Positions 1-7,292 of a stretch of DNA of 19,143 bases are shown one piece after another (positions within the stretch are counted from its first letter, which is position 1; every line of letters begins with the position of its first letter). Below the pieces are notes generated by a model, which ran no database searches, was not told the origin of the DNA, and saw nothing but the letters and a program-made list of their open reading frames with translations. This DNA is from an uncultured Bacteroidota bacterium (GTDB lineage: Bacteria; Bacteroidota; Bacteroidia; Flavobacteriales; Flavobacteriaceae). Location: the NCBI GenBank assembly GCA_902509805.1, contig CABWZL010000014.1:1-19143 (forward strand). The letters are read 5' to 3'. A program made the position numbers and the translations under genes.

Positions 1-257
1 GTAATGGTTGTGTTAGTGTTTAATGTAACTGTTAGTGGATTAGCTGTTGATCCAGTTGACCATCCACTAAAACTATATCCTGAGCTTGGTGTTGCGGTTA
101 AACTTACCTGGGTTCCACTTGCAAAAGTACCACCTCCTGTAACTGATCCACCATCTCCAGCATTAGCTGTTAAAGTATATTGCTTAACTATTTGCGTGGG
201 TGGTGTGTTTGGTGCCTGAGAATCTTCCTTAGCACAGGTTAGGATGAATAGTAAGCT
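1..257. repeat. Direct repeat copy A (paralogous lipoprotein 5' ends)
   Basis: Bases 1-257 align base for base, without gaps, with 4419-4675. A hand count finds about 41 mismatches in the first 240 positions, or about 83% identity. The alignment continues with lower identity through the start codons (279-281 against 4697-4699). The segment encodes the lipoprotein signal and first InlB-like repeat, so this is a duplicated gene 5' end. A third, weaker relative lies at about 2427-2600 in the intervening gene. Confidence 0.8.
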
Positions 258-281
258 TATGTATATATAAATATTTTTCAT
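1..281 (-). CDS. Lipoprotein with InlB-like beta repeat (C-terminus outside window)
   Basis: Only the first 93 codons lie in the window; the frame runs off the left edge. It starts at ATG 281-279 with a lipoprotein signal (MKNIYIYISLLFILTC) and lipobox Cys16, followed by AKED, a charged stretch like Bacteroidota lipoprotein export signals. Residues about 36-93 form one divergent InlB-type repeat (PF18998-like, Flg_new_2): GGSVTGGGTF, then a GT-V-TATP segment, then GYSFSGWS and NPLTVTL. The start lies 2 nt after the stop of the next gene upstream (stop at 284), so the two are probably co-transcribed. The visible part aligns without gaps to the start of the gene ending its N-terminus at 4699, about 83% identical in DNA over 240 bases by hand count. 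By analogy with the two complete paralogs, a beta-propeller may follow outside the window; this is inference. Ligand unknown. Confidence 0.8.
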   Translation of the reverse strand, partial: MKNIYIYISLLFILTCAKEDSQAPNTPPTQIVKQYTLTANAGDGGSVTGGGTFASGTQVSLTATPSSGYSFSGWSTGSTANPLTVTLNTNTTI

Positions 282-283
282 AA

Positions 284-2680
284 TTAGTCTTTAGATAATG
301 CTGAGTAAAAAACAATCTCTGTGGGTTGATTCAATTGACCAAGAGATAAAATACTGATATAGTCAATCCATCCTGATCCATTAAGGTCAACAGGAAAAGC
401 TCTTCCTAATGTTCTCCCATCATTAGGCCACTCTGCTCTTTCAGGAATTTGTTCAGAATTTAAATAAGCTAGATTATCTAAACTTACTAGTTCTAAAGAA
501 CCACCATTATTTAGATAAAATGATAACCCATACGCTTCAGTATAAGATCCAGATGTGTGTGCTATATCTAATATCCCATCGTTATTAATATCAATAATTG
601 ATAATTGTCCTTCACCATGGTACTGATCAAGAACTGATTCATCAGGAAGAAGATTATCACCACTAATAAATTTTCTACTTCCAGTTTCTGTGTCTTCTAC
701 ATTAAGGAAAATTTGAAGACCCTTTCCTGTATAATATGGAGAAGCTCTTGTAACTCCAATTACAATATCTTTATAACCATCTAAATTGATATCATAATCA
801 ATTGCATAATTAAATTTTGTATTGCCAATTCCGTATTTTGCATCTGATACAAATCCCTTTGTGCTGTTATTATAAGAGGGGTTGCCATCTTTACTTATTG
901 AAAAAACACCTGAATACAAAGAGGTACTAGATTCTGCATATGGAACAAAAAAATCTTCAATTCCATCATTATTAAAATCTGCAATAACAGAAGACCATAT
1001 ATTTCTACCTACAGGCTTAAGCTCACTTATTAAAAGATCAGTTTTATTTGAAAAATTACCTGACCCATCATTAATCAATAAAATCTTACCTGTAAAAATA
1101 TCAATGTCTCCATCCCCATCTACGTCTCCTACTGCTAGTTCATGACCAAAAGTATGTCCTTCAGGTGGAGAAGATCCATCTTCTTGTCCCTCAATATTAG
1201 AACTGGCGTCATAGAATTGACCATCACCAGTATTAAATAATAATGGTATTTTTTCCCATCTAGTGTATGGATCTTGCCCTGGTAATCTTTGAATTACACC
1301 CATAGATGCTGACACAATATCATCATACCCATCATTGTTAAAGTCTTCAACTATTGTTCTATATGCAAAATGATTATTATGAACTGAGTTGGATGTGAAT
1401 GCATTGTTATCAATAGACATTGAACCATCACCATTATTGAGAAGTACACTATAGTTTAATCTACTCTCTCTTTCCAAAGTATGAGTAAATGTTGCCCAAG
1501 TCACCAAGACATCTTGAAGGCCATCATCATTAAAATCTCCATGACTCATATTGTGTGGATCAATAACAAAGTAACCAGGGGGATTATAGTCATTTTCTGT
1601 TGGATAATAATATTCACCATATTGTTCCTGGACAGAAACGCTAAGCCAACCAGCAGGTCCAATCAAATATTTATTAGTTTCATTGTATGGTTTATCAGCG
1701 TTAATAAAATACGCACAAGGATATCTCATTTTTACAAGCGAATATTCAGTTTCATTGACAAGAGATTCAAAATTTGCAACAATTGTTTGATCACTACTTA
1801 TATTTATTGTTCTTTCAGGATTAGTATCACCATCTGACCATCCACTGAATTCATAACATCCTTGAGGAGTAGCAATTACACTAACATCTGTTCCTGCTGG
1901 AAATTCTCCACCACTAGTTGAAACAAACCCACCTTCTAGAGCTGAAATTGTTAATGTATATTTCAATAATTCAAATTGTGCAATTAAATCTATATTTTGA
2001 TCAGCTGTAATTGTAATGGTTTGTTCTGTCAAACCATTTGACCAGCCTGTAAAAATAAAACCATTTTCAGGTGTTGCAGTCACAGTAATTTCAGTTCCTT
2101 CGTTATATTCTCCTCCGGTTGATGACACAGATCCTCCATCCTGTGAATCAAAGGTTAAAGTAAAATAAGTTATAAGTTCAGTAAATGAAGCAGTCAATGA
2201 TAAATCATCTACTACCTCTATAGTTCTGTTTAATTCTGAATTACCATCTGACCATCCACTGAATTCATAACCATCATCTGGAATAGCTGTGATTGTTAAT
2301 TGTGATCCCTCCTGATATTCACCTGAGCCAGTCACAGACCCTCCTTCTTCCGCATTTAATTGAATATTATAAATTGGAATAAGCAAAAAATTAGCTGTAA
2401 TTGATGTATTAGAAGTTATTGATAATGTGACAGGATTTGATGTAGATCCATTAGACCATCCGCTAAAACTATATCCTGAGTTAGGAGTGGCTGTTACACT
2501 CACCTGTGTTCCACTAGAAAATGTACCTCCCCCTGTAACTGATCCTCCATCTCCTGCAGAAGCTATTAAAGTATACTTAGGTAAAATAGTATCTGGTGTA
2601 GAATTATCAATAGTATCAGGATTGTCCTTTGAACAAGTAATAAGTAATAGTAAGCTTATATATATAGGAAGTTTTTTCAT
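284..2680 (-). CDS. Large surface lipoprotein: four InlB-like repeats plus seven-motif FG-GAP/VCBS propeller
   Basis: A 798-residue lipoprotein. MKKLPIYISLLLLITC gives lipobox Cys16, followed by SKDN. Four divergent InlB-like repeats occupy about residues 36-99, 103-167, 172-237 and 241-304, each with a GGSV-like start, GT-V-TATP and a GY-F-GWS-G core. The rest holds seven DxNxDGxxD calcium-binding-type motifs at 382, 446, 519, 568, 630, 697 and 765 (the last degenerate, DLNGSGWID), fitting a seven-bladed integrin-alpha-like propeller of the FG-GAP/VCBS family. The expected place is the cell surface or outer membrane, with a binding or adhesion role; no catalytic motif is visible and the ligand is unknown. 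No type IX secretion C-terminal domain is evident. It begins 3 nt after the stop of the upstream paralog (2684) and ends 2 nt before the next start. Repeat 4 has Cys in the GYEF position (GCYEF). Family assignment is solid; function is inference. Confidence 0.85.
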   Translation of the reverse strand: MKKLPIYISLLLLITCSKDNPDTIDNSTPDTILPKYTLIASAGDGGSVTGGGTFSSGTQVSVTATPNSGYSFSGWSNGSTSNPVTLSITSNTSITANFLLIPIYNIQLNAEEGGSVTGSGEYQEGSQLTITAIPDDGYEFSGWSDGNSELNRTIEVVDDLSLTASFTELITYFTLTFDSQDGGSVSSTGGEYNEGTEITVTATPENGFIFTGWSNGLTEQTITITADQNIDLIAQFELLKYTLTISALEGGFVSTSGGEFPAGTDVSVIATPQGCYEFSGWSDGDTNPERTINISSDQTIVANFESLVNETEYSLVKMRYPCAYFINADKPYNETNKYLIGPAGWLSVSVQEQYGEYYYPTENDYNPPGYFVIDPHNMSHGDFNDDGLQDVLVTWATFTHTLERESRLNYSVLLNNGDGSMSIDNNAFTSNSVHNNHFAYRTIVEDFNNDGYDDIVSASMGVIQRLPGQDPYTRWEKIPLLFNTGDGQFYDASSNIEGQEDGSSPPEGHTFGHELAVGDVDGDGDIDIFTGKILLINDGSGNFSNKTDLLISELKPVGRNIWSSVIADFNNDGIEDFFVPYAESSTSLYSGVFSISKDGNPSYNNSTKGFVSDAKYGIGNTKFNYAIDYDINLDGYKDIVIGVTRASPYYTGKGLQIFLNVEDTETGSRKFISGDNLLPDESVLDQYHGEGQLSIIDINNDGILDIAHTSGSYTEAYGLSFYLNNGGSLELVSLDNLAYLNSEQIPERAEWPNDGRTLGRAFPVDLNGSGWIDYISILSLGQLNQPTEIVFYSALSKD

Positions 2681-2683
2681 TGA

Positions 2684-4699
2684 TTATTGTTTTGAAATTA
2701 TTGAGTAAAAAACATTAGTTGTTATTTTTGGAAATTCTCCAACTTCTCTTTGGATTGATATAAAGTCTAACTTACCATCATTATTGATATTTATCGGAAA
2801 TGCTCTTTTAATTGTAGGTGTTACTTCAAATTGACCATATCCTTTAAGATGATTCCATCCTGTTTTTGGAAGTAAATTGTCAGTATCATAAATTTCAAAA
2901 TACCCATTATTATTTTTATAAATCTGTATTCCAGGGGTTGAATCCCAATCAGCAATTAAATGAATAATATCCATTTTATTATCATTATTAAAATCTTTGA
3001 TGATTAATTCACCCTCACCAGCTCTTTGGTCAAATAATGACTGATTATCAATTTTTGAATTTGTAACATCAACAAATTGATTACCATTATCATTTCTTAA
3101 TAATTGAATTCCATGACCTAAGTAGTAGGGGTTATCTCTTGTTGTTGCTAAAATTAAATCTATATATCCATCATTGTCAAAATCTGTAGATTCCAAATCA
3201 TTTAATTTTGAATTATTAAGATATATTGATTCTGGTAGTTGAAGTTTTTCCCATTCTGAAAAATTTGAAGTTCCATTACTAATTGCAATCCATCCTGATC
3301 CACCATTTCTTGATATATAACCTGAGTCAGGGGCAATGACAATATCAAAGAAACCATCATTATTGAAATCATTTGAATAGGCTTCGTATGTGTTACTCCA
3401 AGGTGGATCAACAAATTCTGGAATTAAGTTATTACTTAACTGTTCATTACTCATTGAAAAGTTTCCATTACCATCATTTAAAAGAATTTTTCTGGTAATA
3501 AAAAAATCAATATCTCCATCATTGTCAAAATCACCTAATGCCATCCCTCTATCACTTATAAAGTAGGGAAATCCGTTAATATCACAACAGTCATTTTCAT
3601 TTATAGTACCTGGATAAATTCCACTTAAATTAGAAGAATTATCAAAATATCCATTCTCACTAGACAAGGCTAACAAAGGCAACGCAGGACCACTATTCAT
3701 TCCGCCATCAATTAAGCTAACAACAGGCCCGTTTCTCATACCAAGAATAAAGTCCTTTTTTCCATCTCCATTTAAATCACCAACCACAGATCTATACATA
3801 GACATTGGTGATCTTTGAAAATCCTGAGAAAAATATTGTTGAGAGAATTCAAATGTTCCATCTCCTAAATTTATAAGTGAGAAAAAAGGAATTCCACTTT
3901 GAGAAGATGAAACTGTATGTGGATTTCTATCTATACCCATTACAATATCTTGAAGGCCATCATTATTTAAATCGATATTTAAAATATGTTTATATAAAAA
4001 AGTAGCTACTCCTGGTTCTATTGGACGATTTCCATAATTTCCACCATTATGATACTCTTCGTTCGTTATTCCTAACCACCCTTTCTTTGATATTATATAA
4101 TCAGTTGTTTCATGAGTAGTAACTTTATCATTAAATCCAACTATACTTGGTTGTGAAATGTAATGCTGATCTAATTGAATAATTATAATTTGAATATCAA
4201 ATAATGCTTGAATATTTATATCTGAGTTGATTGTAAGTGTCCTTGAAATTGAGGTATTCCCATCAGACCATTCTGTAAATTCATATCCTTCATTTGGAAT
4301 TGCAGTTATAGTAACTTCAGTTCCTTCTTCATATTCACCCCCTTCACTAGATACGCTTCCACCCTCTCCTGCAGATACTGTTAATGTATAACTATTAACT
4401 ATTACCTGAAAGTTAGCTGTGATGGTTGTACTTGAGTTTAAAGTAACTGTAAGTGGATTAGATATTGAGCCGTTTGACCATCCACTAAAACTATATCCTG
4501 AAGTAGGTGTTGCCGTTAAACTTACCTGTGTTCCTTGTGAAAATGTTCCTCCACCACTTACTGATCCACCCTCTCCAGCACTAGTAGTTAAAGTATATTG
4601 TTTAACTATTTGTGTAGGAGGTGTATTGGGTGCCTGAGAGTCCTCCTTTGCACAGGTTAGGATGAATAGTAAGGATAAGTATGTAAAAAGCTTTTTAAT
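2684..4699 (-). CDS. Large surface lipoprotein: two InlB-like repeats plus propeller; apparent ATT start
   Basis: The reading frame is open for 671 codons from 4699 to the TAA at 2684-2686. It encodes a lipoprotein signal (x-KKLFTYLSLLFILTC, Cys16 then AKED), two InlB-like repeats (about residues 36-98 and 103-168), and a region with seven DxNxDG-type motifs at 243, 308, 390, 444, 506, 569 and 637 (the last NINNDGKLD). The first usual start in this frame is ATG 3940, which would remove the signal, both repeats and one propeller motif, so it is unlikely to be the true N-terminus. The codon matching the paralogs' ATG is ATT at 4699-4697, with an in-frame TAA two codons upstream (4705-4703). Either ATT initiates rarely, as in infC genes, or the start has recently been lost. 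It is the first gene of the three-gene lipoprotein run and diverges from the gene at 4748. Probably surface-exposed; ligand unknown. Confidence 0.75.
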   Translation of the reverse strand: MKKLFTYLSLLFILTCAKEDSQAPNTPPTQIVKQYTLTTSAGEGGSVSGGGTFSQGTQVSLTATPTSGYSFSGWSNGSISNPLTVTLNSSTTITANFQVIVNSYTLTVSAGEGGSVSSEGGEYEEGTEVTITAIPNEGYEFTEWSDGNTSISRTLTINSDINIQALFDIQIIIIQLDQHYISQPSIVGFNDKVTTHETTDYIISKKGWLGITNEEYHNGGNYGNRPIEPGVATFLYKHILNIDLNNDGLQDIVMGIDRNPHTVSSSQSGIPFFSLINLGDGTFEFSQQYFSQDFQRSPMSMYRSVVGDLNGDGKKDFILGMRNGPVVSLIDGGMNSGPALPLLALSSENGYFDNSSNLSGIYPGTINENDCCDINGFPYFISDRGMALGDFDNDGDIDFFITRKILLNDGNGNFSMSNEQLSNNLIPEFVDPPWSNTYEAYSNDFNNDGFFDIVIAPDSGYISRNGGSGWIAISNGTSNFSEWEKLQLPESIYLNNSKLNDLESTDFDNDGYIDLILATTRDNPYYLGHGIQLLRNDNGNQFVDVTNSKIDNQSLFDQRAGEGELIIKDFNNDNKMDIIHLIADWDSTPGIQIYKNNNGYFEIYDTDNLLPKTGWNHLKGYGQFEVTPTIKRAFPININNDGKLDFISIQREVGEFPKITTNVFYSIISKQ
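4419..4675. repeat. Direct repeat copy B (paralogous lipoprotein 5' ends)
   Basis: Partner of the copy at 1-257, at a constant offset of 4418 bases. Same orientation, so recombination between the copies would delete or duplicate the roughly 4.4 kb between them, including the whole four-repeat paralog. That consequence is inference; the alignment is seen directly. Confidence 0.8.
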
Positions 4700-4747
4700 A
4701 ATTTAAAAGTAGTACATTTAATATGCATAAAAAATAGTTGCATTATT
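4700..4747. promoter_or_regulatory. Divergent spacer between lipoprotein operon and membrane-tethered regulator candidate
   Basis: These 48 bases must hold the start signals for both directions. Leftward, TACTTTTA (4711-4704) resembles the Bacteroidota -7 box TAnnTTTG but ends in A and lies only 4 bases before the ATT. Rightward, TACATTTA (4713-4720) is a similar imperfect match 27 bases before the ATG at 4748. No clear TTG -33 box at proper spacing and no Shine-Dalgarno sequence are visible. A leftward ATG at 4717-4715 opens a four-codon frame that stops at TAA 4705-4703, just before the ATT and in its frame. Confidence 0.35.
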
Positions 4748-6064
4748 ATGATACTATCTCTTAAAATCTTTATTATAACTGTTTTTATTCAATTATCAAA
4801 TAATGAATATAGATACACGGTAGAAGATTATACTATTAAAAAAGAAAATTTAATTTCTTCAGAAATAGAAGTAATTCCATTTCAAAATATTGATAAAATT
4901 AATCTAAACTTATATGAGTTAATTGTTAAAAACAAAGAATATTATTTTATAAATAATGCTAGTGGTTTAGTATATAAAGTTCAAGATAATGATTTAAGGA
5001 GAGTAGATAATTCACTTGATAATAGACTGCTTAAAGATTCATATATATTCCAACATAATGATACAATTTTTAGATATGGAGGTTATGGATTTTGGTCTCA
5101 AAGGGATTTTATAATATACTATGACGAAGACATTAGAGAATGGGAAATATACAATACAAATAATAATTCATATTCTCCAATAGGAAGCTACAAAGGAGTT
5201 TATTTTAAAAATAAAAATGATGTTTATTTTATTGGAGGGCAAAAGGTTGATAAAAAAAATAAGCTTAAAAGTATATATAATGAAGATGTTATAAAATTCA
5301 ACTTTGACAGTAGATCATTCGAATATTTAGGTAAACTAAATTTTAATTTTGATGTTTATTCTCTAATAGTTAAAGATGATGAAGGTTTTCTGATAAATAA
5401 TGGAAGTCAAATTGCTTACATAAAACCCATTGAAAACAAAGTACTTTTGTATGACAAAACACCCGTTCAGCTTAATCTCAAAAATTATCAGGATAAAGTC
5501 ACCAACAATTATTTCTTTGATGAATCATATTTTTTAGAGATTTTTAGTAATCAAAATTTTGAGACTAATCTTTTTAAAATTTCAAAGTCTGATTTTTTTA
5601 AAAATAATAAAGAAGAATCTATGCTTTATGATAGTAGAATTGAAGACTCAATTAATGTATCAACTCTATTTTTAATTATAATAATTATAATATTAATCTT
5701 ATTTGCTTTTGATAGATATAGATTTAATATGATTCTTCTATCCCCAGATGGAATCATTTACAAGCGAGTATTAAACAGATTAAATAACAAGGAAATAGAT
5801 GTAATTGTAAAACTCATTAATAATGAAGTAATAGCTACTAAATCAATTTTAAATATTGTAGAGAACCCGAATTTATCATATCCTCATAACATTAAAATTA
5901 AAGATCAGTTTTTAAGAGAATTAAATTTAAAATTGAGCACGATCTTTAATACTAGCTATGATCCAATAATTGTCAAAAAATCAAAAACTGATGCTAGAAT
6001 AAAGGAATACTCCTTTAAAGATGCATTTAATCGTATTGTTAAAAGATTTTCAATTAGTGTTTAA
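4748..6064 (+). CDS. Single-pass membrane protein: extracytoplasmic beta-rich domain plus winged-helix-like tail
   Basis: A 438-residue protein not tied to a named family. Residues 1-16 are a hydrophobic signal or anchor. Residues about 45-290 are rich in Tyr, Phe and Asn with kelch-like strand pairs (FRYGGYGFW at 108, VYFIGGQ at 159), suggesting a periplasmic propeller. Residues 303-320 form a clear membrane helix (LFLIIIIIILILFAF), followed by basic residues. The tail, about 339-423, resembles an OmpR/ToxR-type winged helix in layout: NKEIDVIVKLINNE as a first helix, a second helix near KSILNIV, FLRELNLKLSTIF as a candidate recognition helix, and IVKKSKTDARIKEYSF as the wing. The inference is a membrane-tethered transcription regulator sensing something outside. 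It diverges from the large lipoprotein operon and its stop codon overlaps that of the small array, so those are candidate targets. It could instead be a structural or signalling protein without DNA binding. Confidence 0.6.
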   Translation: MILSLKIFIITVFIQLSNNEYRYTVEDYTIKKENLISSEIEVIPFQNIDKINLNLYELIVKNKEYYFINNASGLVYKVQDNDLRRVDNSLDNRLLKDSYIFQHNDTIFRYGGYGFWSQRDFIIYYDEDIREWEIYNTNNNSYSPIGSYKGVYFKNKNDVYFIGGQKVDKKNKLKSIYNEDVIKFNFDSRSFEYLGKLNFNFDVYSLIVKDDEGFLINNGSQIAYIKPIENKVLLYDKTPVQLNLKNYQDKVTNNYFFDESYFLEIFSNQNFETNLFKISKSDFFKNNKEESMLYDSRIEDSINVSTLFLIIIIIILILFAFDRYRFNMILLSPDGIIYKRVLNRLNNKEIDVIVKLINNEVIATKSILNIVENPNLSYPHNIKIKDQFLRELNLKLSTIFNTSYDPIIVKKSKTDARIKEYSFKDAFNRIVKRFSISV

Positions 6065-6444
6065 TCATTTGTAGTTTCAAAGATAGCTGTAACATCTATA
6101 TCTGAATTTAATGTGAAAGTTGTTGGGTTTGCTGTCCAACCATTTGACCACTTATCAAAGTAATACCCTTCAGCCGGTGTAGCACTAATAGTTACTTCTG
6201 TTCCAGCTGGAAGAGACCCTACAATTGCTTCTCTGCCTTGTACACTTTGTTGTTTAAGTTTAGGGAAACTTATACCTACCCATCCATTACAACCAGATGC
6301 ATTGGGACAACCAGTAATACTTAATAAGTATTCTTTAACATCTGGCTGTGAAGCAGAAGTACCTGACGCCAGTGAAGTTTCCTTAGCACAACTAATTGTA
6401 AATAATAAGGATAATGATATTATGTATAAAAACTTTTTAATCAC
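6061..6444 (-). CDS. Small lipoprotein, single InlB-like repeat with insert (array member 4)
   Basis: A 127-residue lipoprotein with signal MIKKFLYIISLSLLFTISC (Cys19, then AKE). It has one divergent InlB-like repeat in which the usual short GGSV-to-GT link is replaced by a longer insert: NGWVGISF at about 53, a variable segment, then the conserved PAGTEVTISATPAEGYYFDK and NGWTANP. The start is GTG 6444-6442, which overlaps the previous gene's end as GTGATTAA, the same 8-nt arrangement as the other two junctions. The signal begins immediately at this codon, which supports it. A GCPNASGC stretch supplies two extra cysteines near residues 45-52 that could form a disulphide. The gene meets the rightward regulator candidate tail to tail, with the stop codons overlapping. 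Outer-membrane location is probable; function unknown. Confidence 0.75.
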   Translation of the reverse strand: MIKKFLYIISLSLLFTISCAKETSLASGTSASQPDVKEYLLSITGCPNASGCNGWVGISFPKLKQQSVQGREAIVGSLPAGTEVTISATPAEGYYFDKWSNGWTANPTTFTLNSDIDVTAIFETTND

Positions 6445-6850
6445 CTATAGTTTTAAATACTGCTGTAACTATTGTTTCTGAATTTAACTTAAAAGTTATT
6501 GGGTTTGCTGTCCAACCATTAGACCAGTTATCAAAGTAATACCCATCAGCTGGTGCTGCACTTATAGTTACTTCGGTTCCAGCTGGAAGTAATGTTGCAA
6601 GACGCGGTCTGTCTTGTACACTTTGATATTTAAAAAATCTGGATGGTTTAGTTAAACTTAAACTTATCCAACCTGCTGTTCCTCCTCCAATAATTACTCC
6701 CGCAGAAACATCTATAAGGAGTAATCCCTCTTCTTCAGCAACATCAATAACAGTTTTCAGGGATTCAGAAGTATTTGGGGCTTGTATATCCACCTTGGTA
6801 CAACTAAAAAATAATAATAATGATATTATGTATAGAACCTTTTTAATCAC
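6437..6850 (-). CDS. Small lipoprotein, single InlB-like repeat with insert (array member 3)
   Basis: A 137-residue lipoprotein with signal MIKKVLYIISLLLFFSC (Cys17, then TKVD). The N-terminal part after the signal is not similar to its neighbours and has an acidic run (AEEEG). It then shows TAGWISLSL, a variable basic/aromatic insert (SRFFKYQSVQ), and the conserved block PAGTEVTISAAPADGYYFDN and NGWTANPITF. The start is GTG 6850-6848, within the 8-nt overlap GTGATTAA with the preceding gene, which suggests translational coupling. It shares a SVQ(G/D)R segment in the insert with array member 4, so these two are probably the most recent pair. No catalytic residues are recognised. Confidence 0.75.
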   Translation of the reverse strand: MIKKVLYIISLLLFFSCTKVDIQAPNTSESLKTVIDVAEEEGLLLIDVSAGVIIGGGTAGWISLSLTKPSRFFKYQSVQDRPRLATLLPAGTEVTISAAPADGYYFDNWSNGWTANPITFKLNSETIVTAVFKTIGD

Positions 6851-7292
6851 CTGTAGCTTTAAAGACTGCTGTAACTTCTAGATCTGAATCTAATTTAAAA
6901 GTTATTGGATTTGATGTCCAACCACTAGACCACTCATGAAATTCAAATCCCTCAGCTGGTGAAGCACTAATAGTTACTTCTGTTCCAGCTAATATTTCTC
7001 TTTCAATCATTCCTTTCCCCAATACATAGGTCTTTCCATTCTTGTTCTTCTCCTGGTATTCTAAATTCACCCATCCTGCTGGATTAAAACCATATCCGGG
7101 GTGATTATTTGCTTGAGGATCGTGTGAATACGAACCAGGGACGTAAGTCGTAGCATTTAAACGAGTTCTATCAACTAATAAATTATAGATGACTTCAGGC
7201 TCAAAATTAAACGAATAATTTGATTCTGGTAATTCACCCTTAGTACAGCCAAGAATAAACAGTAACGATATGTATGTGAGTCTTTTAATCAT
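6843..7292 (-). CDS. Small lipoprotein, single InlB-like repeat with insert (array member 2)
   Basis: A 149-residue lipoprotein starting at ATG 7292 (MIKRLTYISLLFILGC, Cys16, then TKGE). An in-frame TTG at 7322 would add ten residues before the signal, but 7292 recreates the exact 8-nt overlap (ATGATTAA) seen at the other two junctions and puts the signal at the N-terminus, so it is preferred. After the signal comes a region of its own sequence, then NPAGWVNLEY, a Lys/Gly-rich insert, and the conserved block LAGTEVTISASPAEGFEF and SGWTSNPITF. Surface lipoprotein by inference; function unknown. Confidence 0.75.
   Translation of the reverse strand: MIKRLTYISLLFILGCTKGELPESNYSFNFEPEVIYNLLVDRTRLNATTYVPGSYSHDPQANNHPGYGFNPAGWVNLEYQEKNKNGKTYVLGKGMIEREILAGTEVTISASPAEGFEFHEWSSGWTSNPITFKLDSDLEVTAVFKATGD

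Noticed and set aside
284..320. Type IX secretion C-terminal sorting domain on the large lipoproteins
   Set aside because: Both complete proteins end within the last propeller blade (VFYSALSKD, VFYSIISKQ) with no extra domain; the lipoprotein signal accounts for export.
4..2708. Rightward open frames at 4-219, 2427-2708 and 4419-4637 with similar products
   Set aside because: They are antisense shadows of the InlB-like repeat coding sequence, and they look alike only because the minus-strand genes are paralogs. The minus strand carries signals, domains and stops in the right places.
2684..3940. Lipoprotein gene starting at ATG 3940 as a separate 418-residue protein
   Set aside because: The same frame is open for 253 more codons upstream and encodes the signal, two repeats and the first propeller motif, so 3940 is internal.
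36..4600. CRISPR or tandem satellite repeat
   Set aside because: The repeated units are coding repeats of about 65 residues with diverged DNA and no regular spacers.
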